Source of the DNA: Streptosporangium subroseum
GTDB taxonomy: Bacteria; Actinomycetota; Actinomycetes; Streptosporangiales; Streptosporangiaceae
Assembly: GCF_900188345.1 (NCBI RefSeq)
Contig: NZ_FZOD01000044.1
Coordinates: 19,994 to 83,993 of the forward strand
DNA length: 64,000 nt
Reading direction: 5' to 3'
Shown: piece by piece, positions 16,824 to 25,800 of the stretch
Numbering within the stretch: position 1 is the first letter of the stretch
How the letters are laid out: each line of letters starts with the position of its first letter
Made by a program: the position numbers and the translations under genes
Notes under the pieces: model-generated
Told to the model about the DNA's origin: nothing
Database searches by the model: none
The model's input: the letters and a program-made list of their open reading frames with translations, nothing else

Positions 16824-17421
16824 CCACCCCGTGGTTCGCGAGGGCCTGCGGGGGATGCTGGAGGCCGATCCGGGGATCACCGTGGTGGGCGAGGCGGCGT
16901 CGGGGGACGAGGCGGTCGTGCGGGCCGGGGAGCTCAGACCGGATGTGATCCTGATGGACCTGCGCATGCCGGACGGCGACGGGGTGAGCGCCACCTCGCG
17001 CATCCTCGCGAACCGGCCGGAGAGCCGGGTGATCGTGCTGACCACCTATGAGACAGACCAGGACATCGTGCGGGCGGTCGAGGCGGGGGCCGCCGGATAC
17101 CTGCTGAAGGACACCTCCAGAGCCGACCTGCTGGCCGCGATCGTCTCCGCGTCGCGCGGCGAGACCGTGCTGTCGCCCTCGGTGGCGACCCGGCTCGTCA
17201 CCCGGATGCGAGCCCCGGTGACCGAGTCGCTGTCGCCGCGCGAGGCCGAGGTGCTCTCCCTGGTGGCCAGGGGACTGACCAACGGGGAGATCGGCAAGGC
17301 CCTGTTCATCAGCGAGACCACGGTCAAGACCCACCTGCTGCGCGTCTTCGGCAAGCTCGGTGTCTCCGACCGCACCGCCGCCGTGACCACGGCTCTCGAC
17401 AGGGGCCTGCTCATCCGTTGA
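16798..17421 (+). CDS. Response regulator, NarL/FixJ (LuxR) family
   Basis: A 207-residue regulator: REC domain with acidic pair MIVDDHP, phospho-Asp54 in ILMDLRMPDGDG, LTTYETDQD and the conserved Lys in YLLKDTS, then the LuxR helix-turn-helix LSPREAEVLSLVARGLTNGEIGKAL with SETTVKTHLLRVFGKLGV. GTG at 16798 follows AAGGAG. Encoded within the 3' end of kinase 2, so co-produced with both kinases. Likely controls its own exporter operon, perhaps through the TGTCCTCCG repeats at 12537-12591 (inference). Confidence 0.95.
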   Translation: MLRLMIVDDHPVVREGLRGMLEADPGITVVGEAASGDEAVVRAGELRPDVILMDLRMPDGDGVSATSRILANRPESRVIVLTTYETDQDIVRAVEAGAAGYLLKDTSRADLLAAIVSASRGETVLSPSVATRLVTRMRAPVTESLSPREAEVLSLVARGLTNGEIGKALFISETTVKTHLLRVFGKLGVSDRTAAVTTALDRGLLIR

Positions 17422-17665
17422 ACGTCCGGGACCGGCGCCCCGCATCGCCGGAATGGCCCCCGCCTCGTTCATTCGCGACCGGAAGGAACTTGACCGACTA
17501 GTCAGGCTTGTGACCTTCTTGCATGGACGACGCAAGCAATAGCGCATTGACCCTTCCACAAAAAGGATCTTGCACCCATAATGGTGGATTCCGGGGGCCA
17601 TGACCATGAGGTGGAAGTGATAGAGCGAGCATTTGTCAACCCCACACTGAAGGCAGGGGCTTGAC
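17422..17665. promoter_or_regulatory. Intergenic region before the TetR gene with GACTAGTCA site
   Basis: This 244 bp region has no gene and drops in GC. GACTAGTCA lies at 17496-17504 just after a TTGACC (17490-17495). A second TTGACC (17547-17552) and CATAAT (17577-17582) could be promoter elements, though 24 bp apart rather than 17. The site is placed to be a TetR-type autoregulatory operator, but palindromicity extends to only about 8 bp. Confidence 0.4.
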
Positions 17666-18271
17666 ATGAATGGACGGTCATACAGGGGAATGTCGGCGGA
17701 GGAGCGGCTGACGGAGCGTCGGGAGCGCCTGATCTCCGCGGCGTACACCCTTTACTCCGACCCTGGTTTTCCGGAGACCACGATTGAGAAGCTGTGCGCC
17801 TCCGCGCGCATTTCCAATCGCGCCTTCTACGAATGTTTCTCCGGACGCACAGAACTGATGCAGGTGGTCCACGACCGGTGCGTGCACGAGACTCTGCTCT
17901 CGGTGGCGAAGTCCGTCAAACAGGCCCCCGACACGCTACTCGACCGGGTCGAGGCGGGCATCACCGGATACATCGACTTCGTCACCGAGGACCGGCGCCG
18001 CGCCCGGATCATGCACCTGGAGGTGCGCCGGGCGGGAGACTGCCTCATCACCTCGCGCCAGCAGGCGGTGAAGGCCTTCACCAACATGATCGAGACGATC
18101 GTCGCCGACCGGCCGGAAGCGGTCAGGATCAACCGGCATCTGCTCGCGCTGGGCATGATCGGGGCGCTTCAGGAACTGCTCATCGAATGGGTGCTGGCCG
18201 ACGACCCTCCCGAGACAGACCGCCTGATCAGCACCGCCGTGCACATCTTCCACCGGTCCTTCGCGACCTGA
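17666..18271 (+). CDS. TetR/AcrR family transcriptional regulator
   Basis: A 201-residue regulator. N-terminal helix-turn-helix spans about residues 20-65 (RERLISAAYTLYSDPGFPETTIEKLC, then ISNRAFYECFSGR), with YECF in place of the usual YxxF/YyHF motif. The C-terminal ligand domain is all-helical with several Arg/Cys residues and no recognisable ligand signature. ATG at 17666. It lies between an exporter operon and a convergent STAS gene; which genes it controls is unclear. Confidence 0.93.
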   Translation: MNGRSYRGMSAEERLTERRERLISAAYTLYSDPGFPETTIEKLCASARISNRAFYECFSGRTELMQVVHDRCVHETLLSVAKSVKQAPDTLLDRVEAGITGYIDFVTEDRRRARIMHLEVRRAGDCLITSRQQAVKAFTNMIETIVADRPEAVRINRHLLALGMIGALQELLIEWVLADDPPETDRLISTAVHIFHRSFAT

Positions 18272-18294
18272 TCGCCCGCGCGAGCCGCGAGGAC

Positions 18295-18322
18295 GAGGAC
18301 GGGCTCGGATGAACCCGTCCTC
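18295..18322. terminator. Bidirectional terminator between TetR and STAS genes
   Basis: GAGGACGGG (18295-18303) pairs with CCCGTCCTC (18314-18322) across a 10 nt loop. Further GC-rich stems follow up to 18371. The two flanking genes converge here, so this region probably terminates both. Confidence 0.65.
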
Positions 18323-18371
18323 CTCGATATGCCCGGTCCGCCGGCGTCCCGAAGACCGGCGGTGGCCGGGA

Positions 18372-18689
18372 TCAGGCCACCGCCGCCACGGGGAGCTCGA
18401 CGGTGAGAACCCGGTTGAGCCGGGTCACCGCCAGCACCCGCATCACTCGCGGTGGCACCCCTCGCAGAATAAGGCGGCGTTCCGCGCCCACAGCGCGGCG
18501 ATGCGTGCCCACCAGCACTCCGAGACCGGTGGCGTCGATCATTTCCAACCCGGAAAGATCTACGATCAGGTCACCCTCGCCGGAGTCGACTGCTCCGTGC
18601 AGCCGCGGGCGTACCCCGGCGACGGTGCCCACGTCGAGACGGTGCCCGACGCTGACCACCTGGGCCTCGGGGTTACCAGGGACGCGCAT
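18372..18689 (-). CDS. STAS-domain anti-anti-sigma factor
   Basis: A 105-residue stand-alone STAS protein of the SpoIIAA/BldG type: LIVDLSGLEMIDATGLGVLVG contains the usual phosphorylation position (Thr54 in DATG; many relatives have Ser). It would bind an anti-sigma kinase and release a sigma factor when unphosphorylated. No kinase or sigma gene is adjacent, so it is an orphan. ATG at 18689 follows GAGGAGGAGG. A 27 bp inverted repeat covers its leader (18704-18730). Confidence 0.88.
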   Translation of the reverse strand: MRVPGNPEAQVVSVGHRLDVGTVAGVRPRLHGAVDSGEGDLIVDLSGLEMIDATGLGVLVGTHRRAVGAERRLILRGVPPRVMRVLAVTRLNRVLTVELPVAAVA

Positions 18690-18703
18690 GCCTCCTCCTC
18701 AAA

Positions 18704-18730
18704 CCTGGTCGTGTAACCGACACGTCCAGG
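18704..18730. promoter_or_regulatory. 27 bp inverted repeat upstream of the STAS gene
   Basis: CCTGGTCGTG (18704-18713) and CACGTCCAGG (18721-18730) form 10 bp arms with a single T:T mismatch around TAACCGA. It lies 15 bp upstream of the STAS start codon, within its leader or promoter. It is either a repressor operator or an RNA hairpin. The rest of 18731-18883 holds the STAS promoter and the 3' flank of the response regulator; nothing else is recognised. Confidence 0.5.
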
Positions 18731-18883
18731 CACAACGGCGATGCGCCACCACAGCCAGTAGGTCACGCACCGTATTCGTACGATGTCACAGTATGAACGT
18801 GGGTGCGTCCCCCACACGCGTCCCGATTCACACTCATTACGGCCATGACTTTCCCTTTCCCGAAGAGGAAGAGAAGATGCCGT

Positions 18884-19477
18884 TCAGAGCCACCCCTTTT
18901 CCTGGGCCGCCCGGATCGCGTTGATCCGGTTGGTGGCGCCCAGTTTGGTGATGGCGCTGGATAGGTAGTTACGGACGGTGCCCTCGGTGAGATGCAGCGA
19001 TGCGGCGATCTCACCGACCGGCGCGCCCTGCGCGGCCAGGGCCAGAGCACCGCGCTCCCGTTCCGTGAGCGGGCTCTCCCCCGCCATCATCGCCGAGGCC
19101 GCCATTTCCGCGTCGAGATAGCGGCCGCCGGAATGGACCCTGCGGATCGCGGCGGCCAGCTCGTCCACGGAGGCGTCCTTGGGGATGAAGCCACGCACTC
19201 CCGCCGCGAGCGCCCGCCGCAGGTATCCGGGCCGCCCGAAACTGGTCAGCATCACCATCGCGTGGCCCGGCAGCGTCTCGGCGACGCTCAGCCCGTCCAT
19301 TCCCGGCATCTCGATGTCCAGCACGATCACGTCGGGACGACGATCCCGTACGGCCTGCGCCACCAGGTCTCCCCTGGCCACCTCGGCCACCACCTCGATG
19401 TCCTGCTCCAGGCCCAGCAGGGTGGCGATCGCCCCCCGGATCAGGTGCTCGTCGTCGGCCAGCAGTACCCGGATCAT
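18884..19477 (-). CDS. Response regulator, NarL/LuxR family (DesR-like)
   Basis: A 197-residue regulator: acidic pair LLADDEH, phospho-Asp54 in IVLDIEMPGMDG, Lys in GFIPKDAS, and a LuxR-type domain with LTERERGALALAAQGAPVGEIAASLHLTEGTVRNYLSSAITKLGA. Its ATG overlaps the TGA of the histidine kinase (ATGA). Last gene of a leftward operon ATPase-permease-kinase-regulator, the order typical of DesKR-like systems that control a linked ABC exporter. Confidence 0.95.
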   Translation of the reverse strand: MIRVLLADDEHLIRGAIATLLGLEQDIEVVAEVARGDLVAQAVRDRRPDVIVLDIEMPGMDGLSVAETLPGHAMVMLTSFGRPGYLRRALAAGVRGFIPKDASVDELAAAIRRVHSGGRYLDAEMAASAMMAGESPLTERERGALALAAQGAPVGEIAASLHLTEGTVRNYLSSAITKLGATNRINAIRAAQEKGWL

Positions 19478-20724
19478 CGCATTCCCTCCAGCGGGATCGT
19501 CGCCCGCAGCCTGAACTCACCGTCACCTTTACCGTCGCCGCCGACGGTGACGGCTCCCCCCACGGTCGCCAGCCGCTCCGACAGCCCGGCAAGCCCGGTG
19601 CCGCCGCGCCCGCCCGTCCCCGCCACCCCGTCGTTGGTCATCTCCAGCACGGCCGTACCGTCGCGAAGCGCGACCGCGATCCGGCAGCGGGTCGCCGAGC
19701 TGTGCCGCAGCACGTTAGTGGCGCCCTCGCGGACCACCCAGGCCAGCAGCGTGGCAAGCTCGTCGGGCACCTGCTCCCGGGGCGTCTCCAGCGTGCAGCG
19801 GATGCCGGCCGCCTCCAGCACCGCGGTCATGCTGCGCAGCTCGGCGTCGAGATCGACGACCCGGTAGCCGCGCACCGCCGTACGGATCTCCTTCAGCGCC
19901 TGCCGCGCCAGCCCTCGCACCTCGTCCATCTCCGCGACGGCCCGCGCCGCGTCGACGCTCGACAGCTTGACGGCCACCTCGCTCTTCACCGCGATCGCGG
20001 AGAGGCTGTGCCCGACCAGATCGTGCAGGTCGCGGGAGAACCGGAGCCGCTCCTCGGTGACGGCCAGCCGGGCCTGAGCCTCCTTGCCCTCCTCCGCCAG
20101 TTTGACGACCTGCCAGAACCAGAGCTGGAGTCGATTGGTGGAAGGCATCACCAGGGCGACCCCGACGAAGGTGCCGATCAGGCCTTGTTCGTCGGCCTCG
20201 TACGGTGCGACCATCATGCGGTCGAAGCCGGGGAAGAGACCGTCCCCGATCGATACGAGAAACAATGGGACCACGGTCGCACCCAGGCTGGCGACGAGCG
20301 TGCCGACCCTGTTCAGCAGGAGCGCCGCTCCCGTCGCCCAGGCCGGGGCGAGCAGTCCCCAGGTCCACAGGTGGGTCTCCTGGGTCAGCAGCAGGACGAT
20401 CACGAGCACGCCCGAGACCACGATCTCACGATTGGCCGTGGTCCCGGCGACGGCCGCCTTCACCATTCTCATATAGACGGCGCTGAAGGCGATCAGTCCC
20501 AGCAACCCGAGAACGAGAGTGGGGAGGGCCTCGGAATCCGCCTTCCCGCCTGCCGCGATTCCGTTGAAGGCACCAGCCCAGGCCAGGGGAATGCCGATGA
20601 TCAACGACCAGAAGGTCAACCGGCGGAGCCGCTCGACGGGCGTTCGCTTCCCGCCCCGGGGGAAAAAACGAAGGACGGAGCGCCTGAGACGCCCCGTCGC
20701 TCCCTCATCATCATTTATCGCCAT
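19474..20724 (-). CDS. Sensor histidine kinase (DesK-like, HisKA_3)
   Basis: A 416-residue kinase. Cytoplasmic N-terminus, then about six membrane segments (residues 35-200), linker LAEEGKEAQARLAVTEERLR, H-box FSRDLHDLVGHSLSAI, and ATPase domain with VREGATNVLRHSSA and GTGLAGLSERL. RDLHDLVGHSLSAI matches the DesK subgroup. ATG at 20724. 13 bp after the permease stop and coupled to the regulator by ATGA. It may sense membrane state or drug-lipid damage (inference from family). Confidence 0.93.
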   Translation of the reverse strand: MAINDDEGATGRLRRSVLRFFPRGGKRTPVERLRRLTFWSLIIGIPLAWAGAFNGIAAGGKADSEALPTLVLGLLGLIAFSAVYMRMVKAAVAGTTANREIVVSGVLVIVLLLTQETHLWTWGLLAPAWATGAALLLNRVGTLVASLGATVVPLFLVSIGDGLFPGFDRMMVAPYEADEQGLIGTFVGVALVMPSTNRLQLWFWQVVKLAEEGKEAQARLAVTEERLRFSRDLHDLVGHSLSAIAVKSEVAVKLSSVDAARAVAEMDEVRGLARQALKEIRTAVRGYRVVDLDAELRSMTAVLEAAGIRCTLETPREQVPDELATLLAWVVREGATNVLRHSSATRCRIAVALRDGTAVLEMTNDGVAGTGGRGGTGLAGLSERLATVGGAVTVGGDGKGDGEFRLRATIPLEGMR

Positions 20725-20737
20725 TTCGCAACGAACG

Positions 20738-21535
20738 TTAGCCGTGTCGGGGTTCCCAGCGGAACAGCCATCTGGCCAGCAGGGCCGCCACCGCGATCCA
20801 GGCCAGCAGGATCCCCAGGGAGGGCAGCGCGGCCACCCACTGCCCGGCCATGCCCAGCGCCTCGCCGCTCCCGGAGAAGTGATCCTGGCCAAGGAAAGCG
20901 GTACGCATGATCGTCACGACCGGGGTCACCGGAAGCAGGGTGGCGACCGTGCCCAGCGGACCGGGAAGCATGTCGACGGAGAAGGCCACCGGCGCGCCGA
21001 CCATCATGAGCAGGATCACCGGAAGCACCGTGACCTGGGCCAGCTCGGCGTTGGGGGTGATTCCGGAGAAGGCGGCGGCGAACAGACCGAACAGCACGAC
21101 CCCCAGGACCGCCGCGAGCACCAGCAGCGGCACGTTGGCCGGCAGCACCCCGTCGGACCGGTTGATCCAGATCACCAGCAGCGCCACCTGGCCGAGAAAG
21201 AGCGCGAGCGCGCCGAGGGCGCTGCCGCCGAGGACCGCCACCGAAGACGGCTGGCCCCCGCGCAGCCGCTTGAGCACCAGTTCCTCACGCCGGGCCGTGA
21301 AGGTGTTGACCAGGTTGGTGAAGACCGCGAACCCCAGCATCAGGCCGGGCACCCCGGTCAGCACGTAGAGCGTGCTGGGCACCCCGGAGATCTCAGCGCC
21401 CCCCTGGACCTGTGTGAACAACCAGGCCATCAGGAGCGGCAGCAGCAACACGGTGAACAGCACGGTGGTGTTCCTGAACACCAGGGTCAGGTCGAGCCTC
21501 GCCAGCCGTACGGCGTGCAGGACGTCGGTCCTCAT
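20738..21535 (-). CDS. ABC-2 type permease
   Basis: A 265-residue permease with six membrane segments and the motif RREELVLKRLRGGQPSS. ATG at 21535 follows GGGGAG. The frame remains open to an ATG at 21652 that overlaps the ATPase stop (ATGA), but the extra 39 residues include a short repeat (AADTADTANTA, from a 9 bp DNA repeat) and look unconserved; the longer form remains possible. Partner of the upstream ATPase. Confidence 0.9.
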   Translation of the reverse strand: MRTDVLHAVRLARLDLTLVFRNTTVLFTVLLLPLLMAWLFTQVQGGAEISGVPSTLYVLTGVPGLMLGFAVFTNLVNTFTARREELVLKRLRGGQPSSVAVLGGSALGALALFLGQVALLVIWINRSDGVLPANVPLLVLAAVLGVVLFGLFAAAFSGITPNAELAQVTVLPVILLMMVGAPVAFSVDMLPGPLGTVATLLPVTPVVTIMRTAFLGQDHFSGSGEALGMAGQWVAALPSLGILLAWIAVAALLARWLFRWEPRHG

Positions 21536-21648
21536 GATCGCTCCCCACTTCTCCTGCGCTGTGTTCGCTGTGTCCGCTGTGTCCGCCGCCACCGCGGCCG
21601 TTCGTTCTTCGCGGATCGCTCCGCTCTCCCCGACGGATCCTGCCCGCC

Positions 21649-22710
21649 TCATCGGACCTCTCCGACCACACGCATGAACGCGTCCTCAAGGGTTCCCCTG
21701 CGTACGGCCAGCCGCTCCAGGGTCTCGCCGCGCTCGTCGGCCCACTTCAGCAGCGGCCGGAGCGCGGCGTGCGCGCGGGCCTCGGCCCGTCCGCCGGTCA
21801 GGGTGTAGGTGACCTCGGTGCCGCCGCCCGCATAGGTCAGCGTGGGAACGGTGCCGTCCAGAGAGGGCAGGTCACCGAAGGACCAGGTGACACCGGCGAG
21901 CCGGAAGGCGACGGTGTCACCGGAGCCGGCCACCACCTCCTCGACCGTGCCGTAGGTATGGATCCGGCCCTCGTGCATGATGGCCAACCGGCTGGCGAGG
22001 CGCTCGGCCTCCTCCAGGTAATGGGTGGTGAGCAGCACGGTGGTGCCGCCGGCCCGCAGGTTCTCGATCACCTTCCACGTGGTCCGGCGGGCCTCGGGGT
22101 CCATTCCCGTGGTCGGCTCGTCCAGGAAGAGCACCTCGGGGGCCGACAGCACCGCGAGCGCGAGGTCGAGCTTACGTTTCTGCCCGCCGGAGAGCTGCCG
22201 GACCTTGGTCCTGGCCTTGCTCTCCAGGCCGACCAACTCCAGCGCCCCCATGGTCCGCCGGTCCACTCCCCTGACCCGGCCCATGAGATTGAAGCTTCCG
22301 GGCAACGTGGTGGTGCCGGACAGGGTGACGGGACGCCCCCCGTCCTCGCTCAGCCCCTTCCACAGGTCCACGGTCTCGGCCACCGTGAGGTCGCCGAGGA
22401 ATCCGCCCTCCTGCAGCATGATCCCCACGCGGAGGCGCAGCTCGCGCCGGTGCCGGATCGGATCGAGGCCGAGCACCCGGACGGTGCCGTCGGTGGCGGG
22501 CGTGAAGCCCTCCAGCACCTCCATCGTGGTCGTCTTACCGGCGCCGTTCGTGCCGAGCAGGGCGAAGATCTCGCCCCTCGGGACGGTGAAGGAGACGCCG
22601 CGCACGGCCTCGAAGTCACCGTACCTCTGCCGGAGCCCGCCGACCTCGATCACGTTGTCGAGGCCGGCGGCTTCGGTGCCCGTCGCGTCCACACCCTGTC
22701 GCAATGTCAT
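21649..22710 (-). CDS. ABC transporter ATPase
   Basis: A 353-residue ATPase: Walker A GTNGAGKTTTM, signature LSGGQKRKLDLALAV, DEPTTGMDP and TTHYLEEAE, followed by a C-terminal accessory domain of about 90 residues. An N-terminal extension of about 20 residues (MTLRQGVDATGTEAAGLDNV) precedes the core. First gene of the leftward exporter/two-component operon. Two inverted repeats lie just upstream (22760-22804). Substrate unknown. Confidence 0.93.
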   Translation of the reverse strand: MTLRQGVDATGTEAAGLDNVIEVGGLRQRYGDFEAVRGVSFTVPRGEIFALLGTNGAGKTTTMEVLEGFTPATDGTVRVLGLDPIRHRRELRLRVGIMLQEGGFLGDLTVAETVDLWKGLSEDGGRPVTLSGTTTLPGSFNLMGRVRGVDRRTMGALELVGLESKARTKVRQLSGGQKRKLDLALAVLSAPEVLFLDEPTTGMDPEARRTTWKVIENLRAGGTTVLLTTHYLEEAERLASRLAIMHEGRIHTYGTVEEVVAGSGDTVAFRLAGVTWSFGDLPSLDGTVPTLTYAGGGTEVTYTLTGGRAEARAHAALRPLLKWADERGETLERLAVRRGTLEDAFMRVVGEVR

Positions 22711-22759
22711 GTGGACAATCGTTGCCTTCCTGCCTTTTTGCAGGTAGACGCCGATATCA

Positions 22760-22804
22760 CCGGAGAGATCCGTATCTCTCAGGTGATCGACATGACAAAT
22801 GTCA
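22760..22804. promoter_or_regulatory. Two inverted repeats between tricorn and ABC/DesKR operons
   Basis: GAGAGAT (22763-22769)/ATCTCTC (22774-22780) is a perfect 7 bp arm pair with CCGT centre, extended by CC/GG at 22760-22761 and 22782-22783. TGACAAATGTCA (22793-22804) is a 5+2+5 palindrome reaching into the last bases before the tricorn stop. They lie 50-95 bp upstream of the ABC ATPase. The first may be the tricorn terminator. The second looks like a dimeric-regulator site, possibly for the DesR-like regulator. Confidence 0.5.
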
Positions 22805-22805
22805 A

Positions 22806-25800
22806 CTACGGGCGGGGCGGCAGCGCCGGACGACGGCGGGAGGGGCGGGTCGCCGGGTCCGGCGGGGTCGCCGCCGGGCGCTCCTCCAGGGCGGCCAGCG
22901 CGAGCCGTACCGCCTCCTCGATCTGCGGATCCCGGCCGGCCGCCCAGTCATCGGGAGTGATGTCGACCTCGACGTCCGGGTCGACGCCGTAGTTCTCCAC
23001 TCCCCAGCCGAGTCCCTCGAACCAGAACGAGTACTTGGGCACGGTGATGTGCGACCCGTCGACCAGGCGGTGGCCGTTCTCGATGCCGATGACGCCGCCC
23101 CAGGTACGGGTGCCCACCACGGGCCCGAGCTTGTGGATCTTGAAGGCGGCGGTGACGATGTCTCCGTCGGATCCGGCGTTCTGGTCGGTGACCGCGACCA
23201 GCGGCCCGCGCGGGGCGTCCTCGGGGTAGGTGATCGGCGCCATGCCCCTGGGCAGGTCCCAGGCGATGACCCGGCGGATCAGCTTCTCGATGACAAGCTC
23301 GGAGGTGTGACCGCCCCGGTTGCCCCGGACGTCCACGACGAGCCCCTCGAAGGTCATCTCCCTGCGCAGGTCACGGTGGAACTGCGCCCAGCCCTCGGCG
23401 ACCATGTCCGGGATGTGCAGGTAGCCGAGACGGCCGCCGCTGAGCTCCCTGACGTGCGCCCGGCGCGAGGCCACCCAGTCCTGGTAGCGGAGGCGCCGAT
23501 CGTCGCGGAGCGGGGTGACGACCACTCGCCGGCCGCCTCCCAGGGTCAGTTCGACCGGCTTGTCCGCGGCGCCGACCAGCAGCCGCGCGGGCCCCTCCGG
23601 CGGCACCGGGCGACCGTCGACCGCGAGCAGCGTCTCCTCCTGCCGGACTCCGGCCCCCGGCGCGGCCAGCGGCGAGCGGGCGTACACGTCGGAGGACTCG
23701 CCGGGAAGGATCCGGTCCACCTGCCAGCGGCCGTCGCCGTTCACCGACAGGTCGGCGCCGAGCATGCCGACCGGCTCGAACCCCCTGTGCTCCCAGGGAG
23801 CGGGGAAGACGTAGGCGTGCGAGCTGCCCAGCTCTCCCAGGACCTCCCAGAGCAGGTCGGCGAAGTCGTCCGCGGTGGCGACGCGATCCACCAGCGGCCG
23901 ATACTCCTCCAGGACGGCGTCCCACTCGACGTCGGCCATGTCGTCGACCCAGAAGTCGGCCCGCATCCGGCGGCCCGCCTGGGTGTAGGCATGATGCCGG
24001 TAGGCCTGCGGGTCACCGGTGATCCGGATTCGCGACAGGTCGATGGTCGTGTCGTCGCCGTTCTTGCCGTTGGACGACTTTCCGGTGGCCGAACGGACCG
24101 TGAGCGTTCCCTTGTCGCTGACGACAAGCTGGGTGCCGTCCCCGCTCACCCGATACCAGTCGAGCTTCTCCACCAGTTCCTCGCACTTGCGCCTGCCGAG
24201 GTCGTAGCGGTCCAGTGCGGGGCTGGGAGAGTCGCCCCCCACCCGATCCCTGTCCTCGCCGAGCTCCCCGGCCAGCGGCTCGCGAAGCCAGACGAACCCG
24301 CCCTTGACCGCCTGCAGGTTCGAGTAGCGGCCCTCGGGCACCGGCACCTGCACGACCCTTGCGGCGATGCCGTCCAGGTCGACGGTGAGCGCGGTGCCGT
24401 CTTCCTTCTTGTCCTTCTTGTCGTCACCGGCCTCGCCGGAGCCTTCGGAGTCGTCGGAGTCCCCCGCCGACCGGCCGTCGGAGCTGGGCGCGAACGGCGA
24501 CGGCGTGGCCGCGGCCAGCGGCACCAGATAGGGGCGGTAGCCGAACGGGAAGGACATGTCGAAGGAGTGCGCGTCGTAGACGGGGTCGAAGCCGCGGCGT
24601 GACAGGAACGCCAGGTAGTCGCCGGTGAACGCGGGCGAGATGTCCACGAACCGGCCGTCGGTGATGTCGGTGACGACCCGGTCCGCCATCCTGGCCAGCC
24701 GGATCCTGCGGAGCTGCGGGCCCTCCGGCTGCGACCAGGCCAGCCAGGCGGAGTCGGGCGACCAGGTCGGCCCGTCGATCTCACCCTCGGCCTTGACCAG
24801 CTCGGTGACCTCGCCGGAGGCCACGTCCACCAGGAGCATCCGCCCGTCCCTGGTGGCCACCGCGATCGTGTTCCCGTCGGGCGCGACGGCCAGATCGCCG
24901 ACCTCGCCCAGCTTCCCCGCGGCGATCCTGCGGCTCTCCCCGCCGCCGACCGGGCCGATCTCCAGGCCCTGCTGCTCGCCGTCGTCGAAGACCCACACCA
25001 CCCGGTCCTTGCCGAGGACGCGGGGCCGCCCCGCCGACAGGCCGGTGCTGAGCTGGCGCGCCGGACCGTCCCGGTGGGTCACCCAGTGCACCGAACCCTG
25101 GATCTCCACCGCGCTGGCCCGCCCGGTCGCGTCCACGACCAGGTCGTGCAGCCGCCTGCCCGCGTTGACCTGGTACGGCTGCCGCCCGCGCGGCGGGGAG
25201 CCGAGCGTGACGTCGAGCTTGCGCCCCTCGTCGTCGAGGCCGTCCAGAAGGTAGAGGTCACCGGCGTTCTGATAGACGATCCGGGTGCCGTCGGTGGTGG
25301 CGTGCCGGGCGTAGAAGACGTCATGGTCGGTGTGGCGACGCAGTCCGGTGCCGTCCAGCGCGCAGGAGTAGAGGTTGCCGACGCCCTCGTGATCGGAGAG
25401 GAAGGCCAGACGCCCGCCGACGAGCATCGGGCTGGCGAAGTTACCGTTCAGCTCTGCCAGCAGCCGGGTGAAGTCACCGCCCGCCTGCTGGACCCAGAGG
25501 CGCCCCGCCGTACCGCCTCGATAACGTTTCCAGGCCGCGGGGTCGCGGGTGAGGGAGGCGGTGAGCAGCGCCACGGAGTCCTCAAGGACCGAAAGGTCGT
25601 TGACCGGGCCGTAGGGCAGCTTTTCTGCCTGGCCGTCACTCAGCGCGTAGACCCACGCCTGCGAGGCGAACGGCTGCCCGGTCGCGCTGATCGCGAGGAC
25701 CTTGCCGTCCGGCGTCCAGCCGCGTGTACGGGTCCGGGAATCGCCCCAGTAGGTCAGCCGTTCGGCCGAGACGGACTCCAGATCGGCCAGGAACACCTCG

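Noticed and set aside
22704..24602. 632-codon plus-strand frame opposite the tricorn gene.
   Set aside because: Shadow; the minus strand contains the complete propeller, PDZ and S41 domains with catalytic residues.
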